Below, in pieces: positions 12,201 through 38,853 of a stretch of 64,000 nucleotides of DNA. The stretch is from NCBI GenBank assembly GCA_947623455.1, contig OX392527.1, positions 46,296,401 through 46,360,400 on the forward strand. The letters run 5' to 3'. Position 1 is the first letter of the stretch, and each line of letters opens with the position of its first letter. A program made the translations under genes and the position numbers. The DNA comes from Mimachlamys varia (lineage: Eukaryota > Mollusca > Bivalvia > Pectinida > Pectinidae). The notes beneath the pieces are model-generated. The model worked only from the letters and a program-made list of their open reading frames with translations, ran no database searches and was not told the origin of the DNA.

Positions 12201-15200
12201 CAAGTATGATTGTAGATATGAGGGATATGAATATTCTACTCTTAGTGGGTAGAATTGGGTCAGAACTGAGGCTTTATGCTATGACACCAAATTCTGTACC
12301 AGATGTTTAAATAACATTATACTACATACTTATCTATGATAAACTGTCAACTCATTGACCCATGAAAGTTCAGTATGGACTTTTCCAGCCTTTGAAATGG
12401 AAGAGTTCAAATGTGCCTTCAGGGGTGCATGAATTAAGAAACAGTTACAAATAAATTAATTTTTAGTTAGGAATTCAGTATAACCTATACATCAAGTACT
12501 GAAACACTGTATAAGTATTACAATAAGTTACAGTATTATTTGGTGTATACGTAATTCCTTTTTAATATTTGTTTTTCTTCAAATTTTCTTAAATTTGACC
12601 ATTTACTCTATGAATTTTCCAAGATTTTTATGACTGTGGCAATTCCTGATTTAGCCAGAAAAGTAGCTCATGGTCTTATCATACAAAATGATACCAACTT
12701 ATTTTCTATCACTTTGTAAAACTATAAGAGAAAACATCACATTATTACCTTAATGAGAGCAGAACAGAAGCCATGCCTTTGTACATAGAGCTTGGCTTCC
12801 TTGTGCGACATCTTCTTCCAGTCAGGAATACTTTTGGGGTCAAGGGCATGCTGAAGGTCAATGAGGTCACCTGCTCCGTTTAACACTTGGAAGGCAAAAA
12901 CGTCCAGTTTCTGAAATATCAATACAAACACTTTAACAAATATCTAGTATATAGAACTGTACCATACATAAGTTTGTTTTGCGATGGTACCGGGTATGTA
13001 TGTGCTCAGCAATTGTATGATGTGTAACTGTATGTGTATGGTGTGGGATTTGGGGGGGGGGGCATTTTTTGTTGATATGTATGATAATACTATATTCGAG
13101 ACTTGATAAGTGCCCATGTCAGCAAGGGTGCCCCCCCCCCCCATTATCCGTGGTTATAGGGCCTTAGCAACCACCCAATATTGTTCTCAACTCCCTGGGG
13201 AGCATACAACCAGTGCTGCCATTTCGGCGCTCACAGCTGGCATTCTACAATTTCTAGAACTACCCAACCAGGTACTCATTTACAGCTGAGTAGACTGGAA
13301 CAAGCTGAGTAAAGCATCTTGCTCAAGGATACAACACAAGTGCCATGACCAGGATCACGAGCCCGGTGTCCTACCACTTGACCACGTACCTCAAATTAAG
13401 TTCCTTGTAAATGATTTTTTCAAAGCACAAATCCATTAACTGAAACATTTGTTAACAAAATTTGGATTGTGTACATTATCTATGTTGTACTTGATTGTTG
13501 AGGGCTACAGACTTATATCCATCTATAAGTATCTATATAATGTACCTGATTGTCCAGGGCTACAGACTTGTACCCGTCTATAAGTATCTATATAATGTAC
13601 CTGATTGTCGAGGGCTACAGACTTGTACCCGTCTATAAGTGCCTATATGATGTACCTGATTGTCCAGGGCTACAGACTTGTACCTGTCTATAAATGTCTA
13701 TATAATGTACCTGATTGTCCAGGGCTACAGACTTGTACCCGTCTATAAGTGTCTATATAATGTACCTGATTGTCCTGGCCCCGGTTTCATCAACGTTCCT
13801 TAACTTAAGGAAACTCCTTAACTTAAAAATCTCCATAGGAAAGCATTACAGAATTTAAGGAAAGTTCCTTAACTAAGGATTTTCTCCTTAAATTCTGTAA
13901 TGCTTTCCTATGGAAAATTTTAAGTTAAGGAATTTCCTTAAGTTAAGGAACGTTGATGAAACCAGGGCCAGGGCTACAGACTTGTATCCGTCTATAAGTA
14001 TCTATAAAATGTACCTGATTGTTGAGGGCTACAGACTTGTACCCGTCTATAAGTGTCAATAAAATGTACCTGATTATCCAGGGCTACAGACTTATATCCG
14101 TCTATAAGACCATCGTACTGGTCAATCACCAAGCCTACGTGTCGCCAGACTGGGTCAGCTTGGTTATTCTCCACCATCTGTCTCAGCCATTTATCCTGGT
14201 CGGAAAGGAATGTCTGTAGTTTAGTTATGTATGATGGTGACTTGTTACTGAGGAAGAAATCTTTTGCATTCTGGTAATGTTCATAAATCCTCCTACAACA
14301 CAGGTAAAGGAAAACAAAATGAGAAAAGTTCAGCATAAAACATAGTAGTCTTATTAGAAATGTACAAATTATTTTCAATTCCATGCTGGTATGAACGCCA
14401 ATCGGCTACACACAGTGACTTTTAAGTGGCAAAATATCTTCACACTTGGACTCACGGTTGTTCTTAAAAAGTTATGAAAGTTTATCTTTTCACATATTTG
14501 ACCCCTGTGACCTTGAATGAACTTCACAGCACTACTCTGTCCAAGGTATCTACTGTTCTATGCCTCCTGGTTATTCAGGACATGTTTAAAGGTTTTTACA
14601 AATTTGACCCCTTTGACCATGAAAGTAGGTCAAGGTAATTTATTTGAGGAAACTTTATAGTACTCTGTCCCAATTAACCACTGGCAAATACTAAGTATCC
14701 TTTCCTGTTGGACGGATAAGAGGCCAGATGAGTTTAAAACTTAACACAGACAGAATAAAAATTGTCCTTCTGTTCAATAATGAAATATTGCAGCACTCAC
14801 TTAGCTGTCAGAACTCCCTCCATGAAGCCAGTACCATACATGAGCTCCTGGTCAGTAAACTTCACTCTTCCATACCCAGCAGAAATGTCCAGTATACCCC
14901 AGCCAGTCTCCAGCAGCGTATCGTTGTAGGAGCCGAGGGCGGTACAGTCACCTGACATCACGGAGGCTTTGAACTGGCAGTATTTACCCTTACAGTACAC
15001 ACAACCATTTTCATAGGATGCTGTGATATAAGAATTACAAACAAGTAAACATCGTTTTTCAAGGAATAATAAGTTGACAGCAAATCAACAAGTTACCAAT
15101 TAAGTATAATGTAGCTGAAATGGTTAAAATGTCTGTCCAATTCTGTTCAAGGACATCCGGTTTCCTCCTTAATTTGTCTTAAGCTTGCTTTGCCTTTCCT

Positions 15201-16153
15201 GTTAGGCTGTTACATTATATAAAGTTCATGTACACATTTTTTTTCTAATTTCCATGTGTAATGTAGAGCTGTCAATTTGGGGTGTAGGAAATTTCATTTT
15301 CATTTGACATAGCTTCAAAATGAGTGAACAATGATGTGATGTCATTCAAATGCTTTATGATATATTTACAGTGTACATGTGCAGTTTAGAAAGATGAGAC
15401 TAATTTTTCAGTGCAAATATGGGTTCTGCTAATTAAAAATGCCAATGACCGATTTGTTTTCATAAAAAAGGTAGAAAATTGATATTTTCAAAATGGTAGC
15501 CAGTCCAACTGTATTTTCACATGGTTTTTGTGCTTATTCTGAAAGTTGAAATGAGATAAAAGTGCTCTTTTATGCTCAAGGGGTGCAAGATACTCGGTAA
15601 GAAAATTCCACCCTCTGGATTTTCAAATTTGGTAAAACCAATGGCAAAGCCTTCTGGGGTTTAAAATTACCAAAATTTGAATACCTCTCAAATGGAATTT
15701 TCCTATCCTGCACTTCAACTTGAGTTAAACAGTTTTTTTTATATACTATTTTCAATTTTTTCTACTATTTCTGCTATATCTTCACTTTTAAGTTGTAATG
15801 CATATAATTAATTTTAATCAATTTTTGTAGGAAAGTGAAAGTAGAATCTACAGGTTATTCAACCATAATTATATAACTTACAAAGTGATTTTAAACATGA
15901 TCATGAGACACTCTTGGCTTATTCACTGTCCTGAGGGACACGTATAGTTTATATGTGACAAAATTAGCGATAAATACCGAAGATATTATCAATATATATA
16001 TAAAGGTATATTAAGCAAATTTTAGATCTGTAAAATACATTGTACATGTATGAATAACCATATCCTTATGAAGAAAGGGCATCACTTCTTACCCGATGTT
16101 ACGCTTTGAGTTATTACAGCAATCGCTATAAAAACTATCAAAATATGTCCCAT
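6244..16153 (-). CDS. PLBD1: Phospholipase B-like 1 (PLBD1-type), ten exons, complete
   Basis: Coding exons on the minus strand: 16093-16153, 14801-15020, 14070-14292, 12749-12910, 11260-11404, 10148-10348, 8915-9055, 7988-8173, 7408-7514, 6244-6426. Lengths sum to 1629 nt (542 codons plus stop) with consistent phases, close to vertebrate PLBD1. The first exon encodes a signal peptide ([16 protein letters not shown]). Family landmarks follow in order: [96 protein letters not shown] and [11 protein letters not shown]. Cys217 in GFCSALIK matches the nucleophile of this N-terminal-nucleophile hydrolase family, exposed by autocleavage. Such proteins are lysosomal or secreted and remove acyl chains from phospholipids; the exact substrate here is unknown. 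Four exon edges adjoin tandem arrays that copy the splice site. The choice between PLBD1 and PLBD2 rests on overall resemblance. Confidence 0.93.
6632..6651. repeat. Isolated transposon end related to 4357-4852
   Basis: GAGATAATGAGGTTTGACTG in PLBD intron 9 matches the right terminus of the element at 4357-4852. The preceding 150 bases repeat motifs such as AACTTTGAGTTATCC and AAAACTTTGAATTAAATG, so the remnant may reach back to about 6480. Confidence 0.45.
7202..7214 (+). promoter_or_regulatory. DR1-type nuclear-receptor half-site pair
   Basis: TGACCTTTGACCC is a direct repeat of the nuclear-receptor half-site with one-base spacing (AGGTCA-type on the other strand). It lies in PLBD intron 9. 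Similar TGACCTTGA phrases recur near 14500-14640, so it may come from a dispersed repeat with no regulatory role. Confidence 0.25.
7744..7965 (+). mobile_element. tRNA-derived SINE, copy 1
   Basis: The head GTGGCCGAGTGGTTAAGG is a tRNA-like A-box region, and GGGTTGCGAGTTTGAACATC resembles the B-box. They are followed by a body (GTGGGGCAGTTGCCGGGTAC, then GGCTTTCCTCCACCTC) and an A-rich tail. A diverged copy at 62145-62366 shares the whole architecture, proving a dispersed family. It sits in PLBD intron 8, opposite to the gene. The body may belong to a conserved-core SINE superfamily, which I cannot name with confidence. Confidence 0.85.
8414..8610. repeat. Duplicated palindromic block in PLBD intron 7
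   Basis: About 50 bases are present twice in direct order (8414-8465 and 8532-8583). The second copy contains a perfect 20-base palindrome, CTTTCATAGCGCTATGAAAG, at 8548-8567; the first copy has one change. Between the copies GTTACATCCATATT and AATATGGATGTAAC form a further inverted repeat around GCCCACTAAGGC. It is probably a nested foldback element. Confidence 0.7.
10029..10147 (-). repeat. 27-nt tandem array copying the exon 6 donor of PLBD
   Basis: Starting at the 5' splice site of PLBD exon 6, the exon end GGTACAACTCAG plus the donor GTGAGA is repeated about three to four times into intron 6, with unit length near 27 nt (the first unit is two bases shorter). Each copy keeps a usable CAG/GTGAG-type donor; one has GTTGAG. 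Reading past the normal donor gives a short extension and then a stop, so use of a downstream copy would truncate the protein. Confidence 0.85.
10349..10562 (-). repeat. 48-nt tandem array copying the exon 6 acceptor of PLBD
   Basis: Four further copies of a 48-nt unit lie directly upstream (minus strand) of exon 6. Each holds the acceptor TTTCCCAG or TTTCCTAG followed by the first coding bases of the exon (GTTTCCTGGAG, then CGTTGGATGACTTC). The frame is open through every copy, translating as repeats of [16 protein letters not shown] with small changes. Acceptor choice could therefore add 16, 32, 48 or 64 residues without a frameshift. The pyrimidine tracts are short and RNA support is unknown. 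Confidence 0.88.
10563..10924. other. Centre of PLBD intron 5
   Basis: Unique AT-rich intron sequence between the donor array and the acceptor array of the same intron; nothing recognisable in it. Confidence 0.5.
10925..11259 (-). repeat. 25-nt tandem array copying the exon 5 donor of PLBD
   Basis: About 13 copies of a 25-nt unit begin at the 5' splice site of exon 5. On the minus strand each unit carries the exon end CTTCTCTAGTTACCCAG and the donor GTAAG. Copies are almost identical, implying recent expansion or homogenisation. Because 25 is not a multiple of three and the next codons include TAG (in CTCTAG), any downstream donor would place a stop shortly after exon 5. Confidence 0.92.
11640..11765. 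repeat. Dispersed short repeat with TTCCA/TTGGAA core
   Basis: The phrase CATCCTTTAAATTGGAA with AGTTCAAATGTGTCTCAGGG recurs, diverged, near 7680-7735, 12370-12440 and 52785-52850. It is preceded here by AACCTTTTCCCATTCACCCC. Around 11880-11950 a reversed-looking relative (GGGGATGAATGAGTTAA, GGAAAAGGTTCAAGC) suggests an inverted-repeat element. It is probably a small MITE family in PLBD intron 4. Confidence 0.55.
12370..12440. repeat. Second intron-4 copy of the dispersed short repeat
   Basis: CCAGCCTTTGAAATGGAAG followed by GTTCAAATGTGCCTTCAGGG matches the family described at 11640-11765. Confidence 0.55.
13143..13395 (-). mobile_element. tRNA-derived SINE in PLBD intron 3
   Basis: Read on the minus strand it begins CGTGGTCAAGTGGTAGGACA (A-box-like tRNA head), with GGGCTCGTGATCCTGGTCAT in the B-box position. 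It continues CCTTGAGCAAGATGCTTTAC and CAGTCTACTCAGCTGTAAAT, a body typical of animal tRNA SINEs. It differs from the SINE at 7744 and 62145. Runs of G and C flank it at about 13050-13142. Confidence 0.75.
13490..14069 (-). repeat. 55-nt tandem array copying the exon 3 donor of PLBD
   Basis: About seven extra copies of a unit of about 55 nt extend from the exon 3 donor into intron 3. Each repeats the exon end AAGTCTGTAGCCCT, then ACAATCAG and the donor GTACAT, plus 25-30 intron bases (ACTTATAGACGG). A palindromic element (13776-13970) has inserted within one unit. Reading through the normal donor continues for one copy and then meets a stop, so downstream donors would truncate the protein. Confidence 0.88.
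13776..13970. mobile_element. Foldback/MITE palindrome inserted in the 55-nt array
   Basis: The two ends, TGGCCCCGGTTTCATCAACG and CGTTGATGAAACCAGGGCCA, are inverted repeats. The arms continue inward with CCTTAACTTAAGGAA-type motifs almost to the centre, so nearly all of the 195 bases can form one hairpin. It interrupts the repeat unit between GATTGTCC and GGGCTACAG, which dates it after array growth. No coding capacity. Confidence 0.85.
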
Positions 16154-16630
16154 TTTGTCTTCTTAAAGACTGAAATCCCTGCTTAGATGTCAGTTGATCA
16201 TGAGAACTGTCATACAGTGATCATGTGCTACTTTTTGTGTACATCGAATCGAAGTCACATGGATGTTTCATTGTCTCAAATAAGAATTATTCCATTTAAA
16301 GCATTTATAAGACCCAGTTTCGGTAGGGACCATATATAAAACAAATATTGGGGGCTGTCTCGAACAATAAAAACTGGATAATTAAGGACCCTTGTCAACC
16401 TTTTATTGAAGTAGAAGATGATTTGTATAAAGTAATGGAGGTTTTTTGTACTGAGTTGATTATAGCGTTCATGTTGTGGTCATGATCAGAGACCAATGAC
16501 TCTGAACGCATATTACATTTTTTCATTGAGAAAGTAGTGTTGAATTCAATCTGATTAAAAATTCAGATCCGCACTATTACAATCTTTTGTAGTCTACACA
16601 CGATAGTATTAGTGAGGATCTGTATTTTAA
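16154..16630. other. Upstream region of PLBD
   Basis: This should contain the PLBD promoter and 5' UTR (minus strand). I see no clear TATA box or named factor site, and no other exon. Confidence 0.3.
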
Positions 16631-17015
16631 AGGCCCAATATATGTAACTTCAGGAAATTTTTCGTGATTCTGAAAAATTCTGAAAAAAAATCCAGTTGAT
16701 AACCATACAAAAATAAGACTAAAACGAAGTAAACCCGAGCGGTAACTAACAAGAAAGTCTTAACAGAAAAATCCAAAGAATTGAAAATAATTCAGGTGGG
16801 GCCCACCACAACAACAAACCGAAGTGAGAAGACGGTTCAAAGTGGGCGCGTGTTTACAAATACCGAGTTTCAACTGCTGCTGTACCGGTAACCGCGTAAG
16901 AATTCATCTAGAATATTTCTGATATCAGTTAATCTTAACTAAATCTATAAATATAATCAGTTTTTATGCTTGATTTTCGCTTCAAGATTTGCCGAAAGTT
17001 ACGTATATTGGGCCT
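16631..17015. mobile_element. TTAA-flanked MITE (piggyBac-like), copy A
   Basis: The element starts AGGCCCAATATATGTAACTT and ends AAGTTACGTATATTGGGCCT, near-perfect inverted repeats. It is bounded on both sides by TTAA (16627-16630 and 17016-17019), the target site used by piggyBac-type transposases. It is 385 bases long without a reading frame. A shorter, inverted relative lies at 44607-44808 and shares the subterminal region (TTTCGTGATTCTGAA and its complement). Confidence 0.85.
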
Positions 17016-17048
17016 TTAATCAGGTTGTGTTGAATTGTTTCGTCTTCA

Positions 17049-17083
17049 CACGGACTTAGATAGCAATCTAATCTAAGTCCGTG
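17049..17083. repeat. Perfect 13-bp hairpin
   Basis: CACGGACTTAGAT and ATCTAAGTCCGTG flank a 9-base loop. It lies about 30 bases past the TTAA MITE in the PLBD-SUZ12 intergenic space. No RNA role is implied by the sequence alone. Confidence 0.65.
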
Positions 17084-19629
17084 GTCTTCAATATTTTCTT
17101 AGATTTTTTTTAAAGAGAACAATTTCCATCATGCATTGGCATCTTTTCTGAAATGATTTATTAAAGTTGTCATCTAATCAAATTTAAAAAAAGAGTCTGC
17201 AAACCAATTTAGAGTTTTTTGTTTTGTTGTTTTTTTTCGGTCGGGACAATGACACGGGATTCTTTAATAAATGCTTTTCGGGTTGACTTTAATGTGAATA
17301 GCTGTTAATCAAATCGTGTTTTACAATATGTAGAGTTTCTGCCCATATAAATGTATATTAGGTAGGATTCCTGCCTATAAAGATATATGGATAAAGGCGG
17401 GGACCCTACATGATACTATATCTAGTTTGTTTTTATTTTAAGAGTTAATGTTAAATGCCCAAGTGCTTATACCATTAACAACTAAAATAACAGCTTTTTA
17501 TATTGTAGTGTCGATGAGAAAGTGTGAGTGTGAGAATAAATGTTTACATGTGTTGTAATTGTATTTATGTAAAATTTCTGGGAAAAAAATTAACAACTTT
17601 TTTTTTCATCCAACCGTTTTAAAGAGGCATCACGGTAAAACTATATTTTTTTATGCTTATTTTGAATTATTGTATATATGAATTAAATGTATACTCTTGT
17701 GGAAAATTAATGTTCGATTTACGCTGAAATATGTTCTCAAAAATTTTAATTAATAATTAAAAAAGGGAATCACTATTCGTTGATCAACGATTTGGACATG
17801 TAAATTTTTTTGCATCACATATGATAACGCATGCGCATAACAAGCTACATCGGTAAACAAAAAATGGCGATCCGCGTGACCTACATGTAACTACCAAGCG
17901 AAAAGTGGCCGAATGGTCAAATTTTAACGTAAGGATTATATTACGGAAGCATAATGAGGGATGTGAAGTATTCAAGGGAGAGACTAACAGCCCAATTGTT
18001 TGCAATGTTACAGTTTTCTTCTGGATAGCCGGTGACACAGTTTTGATTTGGTTTTGGGGCCTCCCAAGGGATAACTCTTTCATTCCTCTGTTACATGAAA
18101 TGCGTGTGTAAAACTTGAAAGCGTGTATTGTAATATTCCCTTTATAATATTCCAGTAAAACGGCAATATTGAATTATATTGCTGAAGAGAAAGATCTTTT
18201 CACATACAAGAAAAACCGTAGGGCGGGGGGGGGGGGGGGGGGGGTACGTTATAAAACGCCGGTATCCCGGGTGATTGAGTTTAATGTATACGGATTCAAT
18301 TTGGACAAAATGAATAAATTTATGTCATCATGTGCGGATAAAAAAATCTTGTCATACCTAATCTATAAAATACGGGTTTGGACCCCGGTATTAAATTTGA
18401 TATGAACCAAAATATATGCATTATATAAGTGAAGTCATGAATTCATAAAAAAATCATATATATGTATGTCCCATGTCTGCAGTTGTGTTGAAAATGTTAA
18501 CGAACCTTTAAATTTACATAAAAAAAGTAAAGAATCATAACATTTATAAATGGATTAAGTATTGGACAATTATCTTCTCGACTAGTTCAAAATTTGAGAT
18601 ATATATTATACATGTATTCTACATGTTTAGTGCGTGGTGCGTCATATGAGTGCACGGACTTCCGTGATACATATATAATTGTGAGTGTTAAAGTACGTTG
18701 ACGCTGAAATTTGGATAGATTTTAGATGGTTATATAGATAGTCTGAAAAAAATCCTCAATACATTGAGTTGTAAAAAAAAAATCGGAATCATTTCATTTT
18801 TTTACTTTTCAATGCATGCACACTTTTGTGAAATGGTTCTAAATGAGGATTCGTGAAGATAACTTTTTACAGAAATTAAGGTTTGCCCTATGGTTGTCAT
18901 CGTCGGAAACCCACATGACACTGTTAAACGTACAATGTAAGAATTCAGTGTAGCTTTTATGACCATTGAGGGGGCATTTTTATCGAAAATTGATCTTAAC
19001 CCCCCCCCCCCCCAAATGTGTAAAATTACTCTAAACATCCTATTTTAGGTCCAAAACTAGCTGTAACAAATTCTCAGGTCCCTGTGATTTGCATCGGTTT
19101 CAGTCAGGTACTGATGTCGATAAATGATGCAGAGATGTCGACATAAATTTATTCATATGCATATCGTGTGCAATTAACGTCTGATTATTAATGTGAATGT
19201 GATTCAATAAATTTATACACGGACTTTGTGTCTGGTTCATCATCGGACCTGTACATTACGTATCCCCTCCCTATGGGCCCCTCGTCGACTTGCGACAAAA
19301 TAGTCACGTGATTGACGCGTGATCAGCGCTATTTTTATCGGGCTTTCCCAAGGAATGCAATTTTGCAAGTGGCTAATAAACACATTTTGAGTGCGCTTTG
19401 AATATTGAAATATCAGGAAAATGTATCTGGTAGTGCAGACAGCATGTACATTCAGGAACTTCATTGTAGACTTCCCCGGGATGCCCCTTTAAATATTATC
19501 TCACAAGTAATCGTTCCATGCTTATTTGCGTATTACCTTGTGATTTTGCTAACTGAGAGGATATATTATGTGTACTATACCGTACCATACATTTTTGTTG
19601 TACTGACTTTGTGACAATTCATCGCTAGA
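17084..19629. other. PLBD-SUZ12 intergenic region, left part
   Basis: AT-rich sequence with a poly-G run (18224-18243) and a poly-C run (about 19000-19013). Short open frames at 17784-18111 and 19240-19614 have no motif I recognise, no splice partners and no family resemblance, so I do not call them genes. Confidence 0.4.
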
Positions 19630-19632
19630 CGT

Positions 19633-19899
19633 TTACCTTTTCTTGAAGATTACAAAGGAGCGACATCCTACTTCAAAACCTGTCAGGTGACCGTGAGGTT
19701 CTTTTGATGTACATACATCAAAGGGTCTCATCAGTCTTCTTACGTCATCAACAAGGTGGCGCACAGAGAACCTTGAGTTTTGTCTTGACATATTCCAGGG
19801 GTGTAGAGAGCGTAGTTGAGCGTTAATATCGAGGATGTGTCGATCGTCGGGTAAACCATAGGGCATTTCCCTATCTGGGTTTGGGCGGTTTTGTCGCCT
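19633..19899 (-). other. Unrecognised open frame, possible exon
   Basis: A minus-strand frame is open for about 88 codons and looks more protein-like than its surroundings, with balanced composition (for example MPYGLPDDRHILDIN, FSVRHLVDDVRRLM and HGHLTGFEVGCRSF). It ends with a stop after FKKR. I do not recognise the family. It could be a terminal exon, a fragment of a mobile-element protein, or chance. Confidence 0.25.
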
Positions 19900-20990
19900 C
19901 CTATGCTTCGCTTTTTAGGCCATTAGCTCCTTAGCATCACTGACGAAACATGGATCTGCATGATGCAGCATCAAATTCATTATTTGGCTCGACTGTAAGT
20001 TTATATTCTAAACTACAATGGTGCTATTGCCGTGTTTGTCTTTTGGCACAATCATGTAAGAGATGCTTTATTTATAGTTTATTCCATGTTCTTTACTGAT
20101 ACTGTTGATATAAATCTGTCATACATCTCTGCTTCGGTGTATAAATTATTCTGTTCTGCAGCAGATGGACATATTATGTAATCCTCCGATACTTTTACTG
20201 TAGATTTCACTGATTATTATGCAAGTTTCTGAAGTCATCATCATGAAGTAAAATTCCCATCGTGGTAAGATGTTTAGTGGAATTTTGAGTTCCAGAATTT
20301 ATTTAGTGTTTTTTTTTTAATTTATGTTTTTTTTTTTCGTTTTAAATAAGTTTAAAGTACATACACAAAAGCAACATACAGAGTATACAAGGCGTAACAA
20401 CATAACATTAATAAATTCAGATGATATTTAATTACTTTTTTTAATGAAGTCATTGGGGGAATCATATGATGGTAAATTATATATATAATATCTGATAGTA
20501 CTTAATGAAGTACTACTGATAGAAATATGAGAAAAATAGAGGAACGGTTCCACAATTTTATCATATGTCCATTTACCTGGCCTTCAGGATATTATATTTT
20601 ATTCACGTTTTACTAATATCGTAAAACAATGGATTTTTCTTAAAACAAATACTTACCACAAAAACGTATGAACACAGATCTAGAGAAAAGTAACAAAATT
20701 CTATTAAGGATACTTAGACTCTAAAAAAACCCATGATTATTTTTTCAATTAAAAAAGTGCATAGTATATTGTAGCAACCAAATGTAGAGTTATTTTCGGA
20801 ACAATAATATTGTTTAGTAATATTGGATCCATGATAAAACTTTCATGCTAAAGTTTCCTCAGGCAATGCCGTTGCTGACAGTTGAAAAAAGTGTTATTGC
20901 TTGGTTTAGCCTGATTAGCGAATGCACGCCTACGCTTATCGACTAGTTTAGACAGGTGCTCCCGTCAGCGTTTCTCGTCCGCCTCGATCT
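19900..20990. other. PLBD-SUZ12 intergenic region, right part
   Basis: T-rich sequence leading to the SUZ12 promoter. A weak plus-strand candidate for a tiny first coding exon (ATG at about 19950, 15 codons, then GTAAGT) was noted but has no supporting partner exon. Confidence 0.35.
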
Positions 20991-21013
20991 CACCATGCTT
21001 TGTGTATGATCTG

Positions 21014-21024
21014 TTCCCGCGAAA
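21014..21024 (+). promoter_or_regulatory. E2F-like site in the SUZ12 promoter/5' UTR
   Basis: TTCCCGCGAAA is a near-symmetric match to the E2F consensus (TTTSSCGC type), 40 bases before the SUZ12 start codon. Mammalian PRC2 genes are established E2F targets in proliferating cells, so the same control is plausible here. Binding itself is inference. Confidence 0.6.
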
Positions 21025-21063
21025 GGCGACCGATCGTCGACTGGGGAAGGGATTTTGGTCAAA

Positions 21064-38853
<17,790 letters not shown>

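Noticed and set aside
17784..18111. Overlapping sense and antisense frames as an exon
   Set aside because: No recognisable motif, no phase-matched donor or acceptor partner, and composition like the surrounding DNA.
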